From: Hyphomicrobiales bacterium
Lineage (GTDB): Bacteria; Pseudomonadota; Alphaproteobacteria; Rhizobiales; Xanthobacteraceae
Length of the DNA stretch: 5,771 nucleotides
Assembly: GCA_026400425.1 (NCBI GenBank)
Contig: JAPLPC010000662.1
Coordinates: 1-5,771 of the forward strand
Direction of reading: 5' to 3'
The notes beneath the pieces are model-generated. The model worked only from the letters and a program-made list of their open reading frames with translations. It made no database searches and was not told where the DNA came from. Of the stretch, positions 5,090-5,771 are shown one piece after another. Position numbers and translations under genes: made by a program. Within the stretch, counting starts at the first letter, position 1. Each line of letters starts with the position of its first letter.

Positions 5090-5771
5090 ATGGCGAGGCA
5101 CCGCACCACGACGATGACCCTGTTGGACGACCATAACCAGATCGACGATGCACCGCAGCGGCCACTCCCGCCGAAGCGGCGCCTGATCCGTGCTGCCGTC
5201 GTTGGCGCCGTCGCGATCTCCTTCATGGCCGGTCTGGTGGGCTTCGTCGCGTTCCTGTCGCAATTGCGCAACGGCGATATTACGCCCGCCACCAAGGCCG
5301 ATGGCATCGTCGTTCTCACCGGTGGATCATCGCGCGTGGCGGATGCCATGGATCTGCTCGCCAATGGCTTCGGCAAGCGCTTGCTGATCTCCGGCGTGCA
5401 TCCGACCAATGGCATCGGCAATATCCAGCGCTCGTTGCCGGACAATAACGATCAGCGGCTGCTGCTGTGCTGCGTCGATCTCGATCGCAGCGCCACCGAT
5501 ACGCGCGGCAATGCCGTCGAAACCCGGCGCTGGGTCCGCAAGCAGGGCTTTCGATCATTGGTGGTGGTGACCTCGAACTATCACATGCCGCGCGCGCTGG
5601 TTGAATTATCGCACGAATTGCCGGATGTGGAGCTGATCCCGTTCTCCGTCATCGGCGAGCGCTGGCGCGACGAGGCCTGGTGGACCAGTGGCACCACACT
5701 GCGTTTGCTGTTATCGGAATATGTGAAATTCCTCGCTGCCGAAGCGCGGGTGCGGCTGGCCAATATCGGCA
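5090..5771 (+). CDS. YdcF/DUF218-family membrane protein, 3' end beyond the window
   Basis: The open frame runs from ATG 5090 to the window edge without a stop, giving 227 visible residues. A polar, proline-containing N-terminal tail leads to a basic KRRLIR and one TM helix (about 34-56), then a DUF218 domain. Its marks are ADGIVVLTGGSSRV (70-83), the ATDTRGNAVET block (135-145) and VVVTSNYHMPRAL (158-170). E. coli relatives YdcF, SanA and ElyC are linked to S-adenosylmethionine binding or to envelope integrity and peptidoglycan synthesis; the precise role of this branch is not known. The domain is expected on the periplasmic side. It follows ftsX by 65 bp on the same strand, so an ftsE-ftsX-ydcF operon is likely. 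ATG 5114 is an alternative start; neither has a strong ribosome binding site. Only a short C-terminal piece should be missing. Confidence 0.85.
   Translation, partial: MARHRTTTMTLLDDHNQIDDAPQRPLPPKRRLIRAAVVGAVAISFMAGLVGFVAFLSQLRNGDITPATKADGIVVLTGGSSRVADAMDLLANGFGKRLLISGVHPTNGIGNIQRSLPDNNDQRLLLCCVDLDRSATDTRGNAVETRRWVRKQGFRSLVVVTSNYHMPRALVELSHELPDVELIPFSVIGERWRDEAWWTSGTTLRLLLSEYVKFLAAEARVRLANIG

Noticed and set aside
1..5771. Possible new multi-gene defence, mobile or biosynthetic system
   Set aside because: Every substantial frame with coding character belongs to a recognisable family in an ordinary chromosomal arrangement. No transposase, integrase, tRNA, direct-repeat array or abrupt change in composition was seen.

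Overview
The window looks like chromosome from an alphaproteobacterium of the order Hyphomicrobiales, most likely the Bradyrhizobium / Rhodopseudomonas / Afipia / Tardiphaga group (Nitrobacteraceae). The evidence is high GC with GC-rich third codon positions, a CpdR-type receiver beside ftsE-ftsX, an MJ0042 zinc-ribbon membrane protein, and a 44-bp intergenic palindrome resembling a short dispersed repeat I recall from Bradyrhizobiaceae genomes. The assignment is by recall, not by a search.

Layout. (1) 17-802, plus strand: ATPase of a nitrate/sulfonate/taurine-type ABC importer; its permease and binding protein would lie outside the window. (2) 803-865: a short convergent gap with a weak hairpin. 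(3) Four minus-strand genes, read right to left: a zinc-ribbon/one-TM protein (3255-2407), a CpdR-like single-domain response regulator (2329-1952), a PaaI-family hotdog thioesterase (1932-1480) and a second stand-alone receiver protein (1306-866). The first three are close enough to be co-transcribed. The last follows a 173-bp gap holding a candidate EcfG (general stress sigma factor) promoter. (4) 3256-3383: a divergent control region with a CtrA-like site that encloses a GANTC methylation site. (5) Plus strand: ftsE (3384-4043), ftsX (4053-5024) and a YdcF/DUF218-family membrane protein (5090 to the window end, incomplete), probably one operon.

How the genes fit together. The right half is a cell-cycle and cell-envelope neighbourhood. 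FtsEX is an ABC-type complex that couples division to peptidoglycan hydrolysis. CpdR controls ClpXP-dependent turnover of CtrA and other substrates in Caulobacter and rhizobia. YdcF-like proteins are envelope-associated. The zinc-ribbon protein is divergent from ftsE and directly upstream of cpdR, and it is the least understood member. The left half (ABC ATPase, stand-alone receiver) appears functionally unrelated.

I found no mobile element, CRISPR array, rRNA or tRNA, phage gene or defence system, and nothing that amounts to a new multi-gene system. The most useful leads are the CtrA-like/GANTC site, the dispersed palindrome, the EcfG-like promoter and the uncharacterised zinc-ribbon protein.
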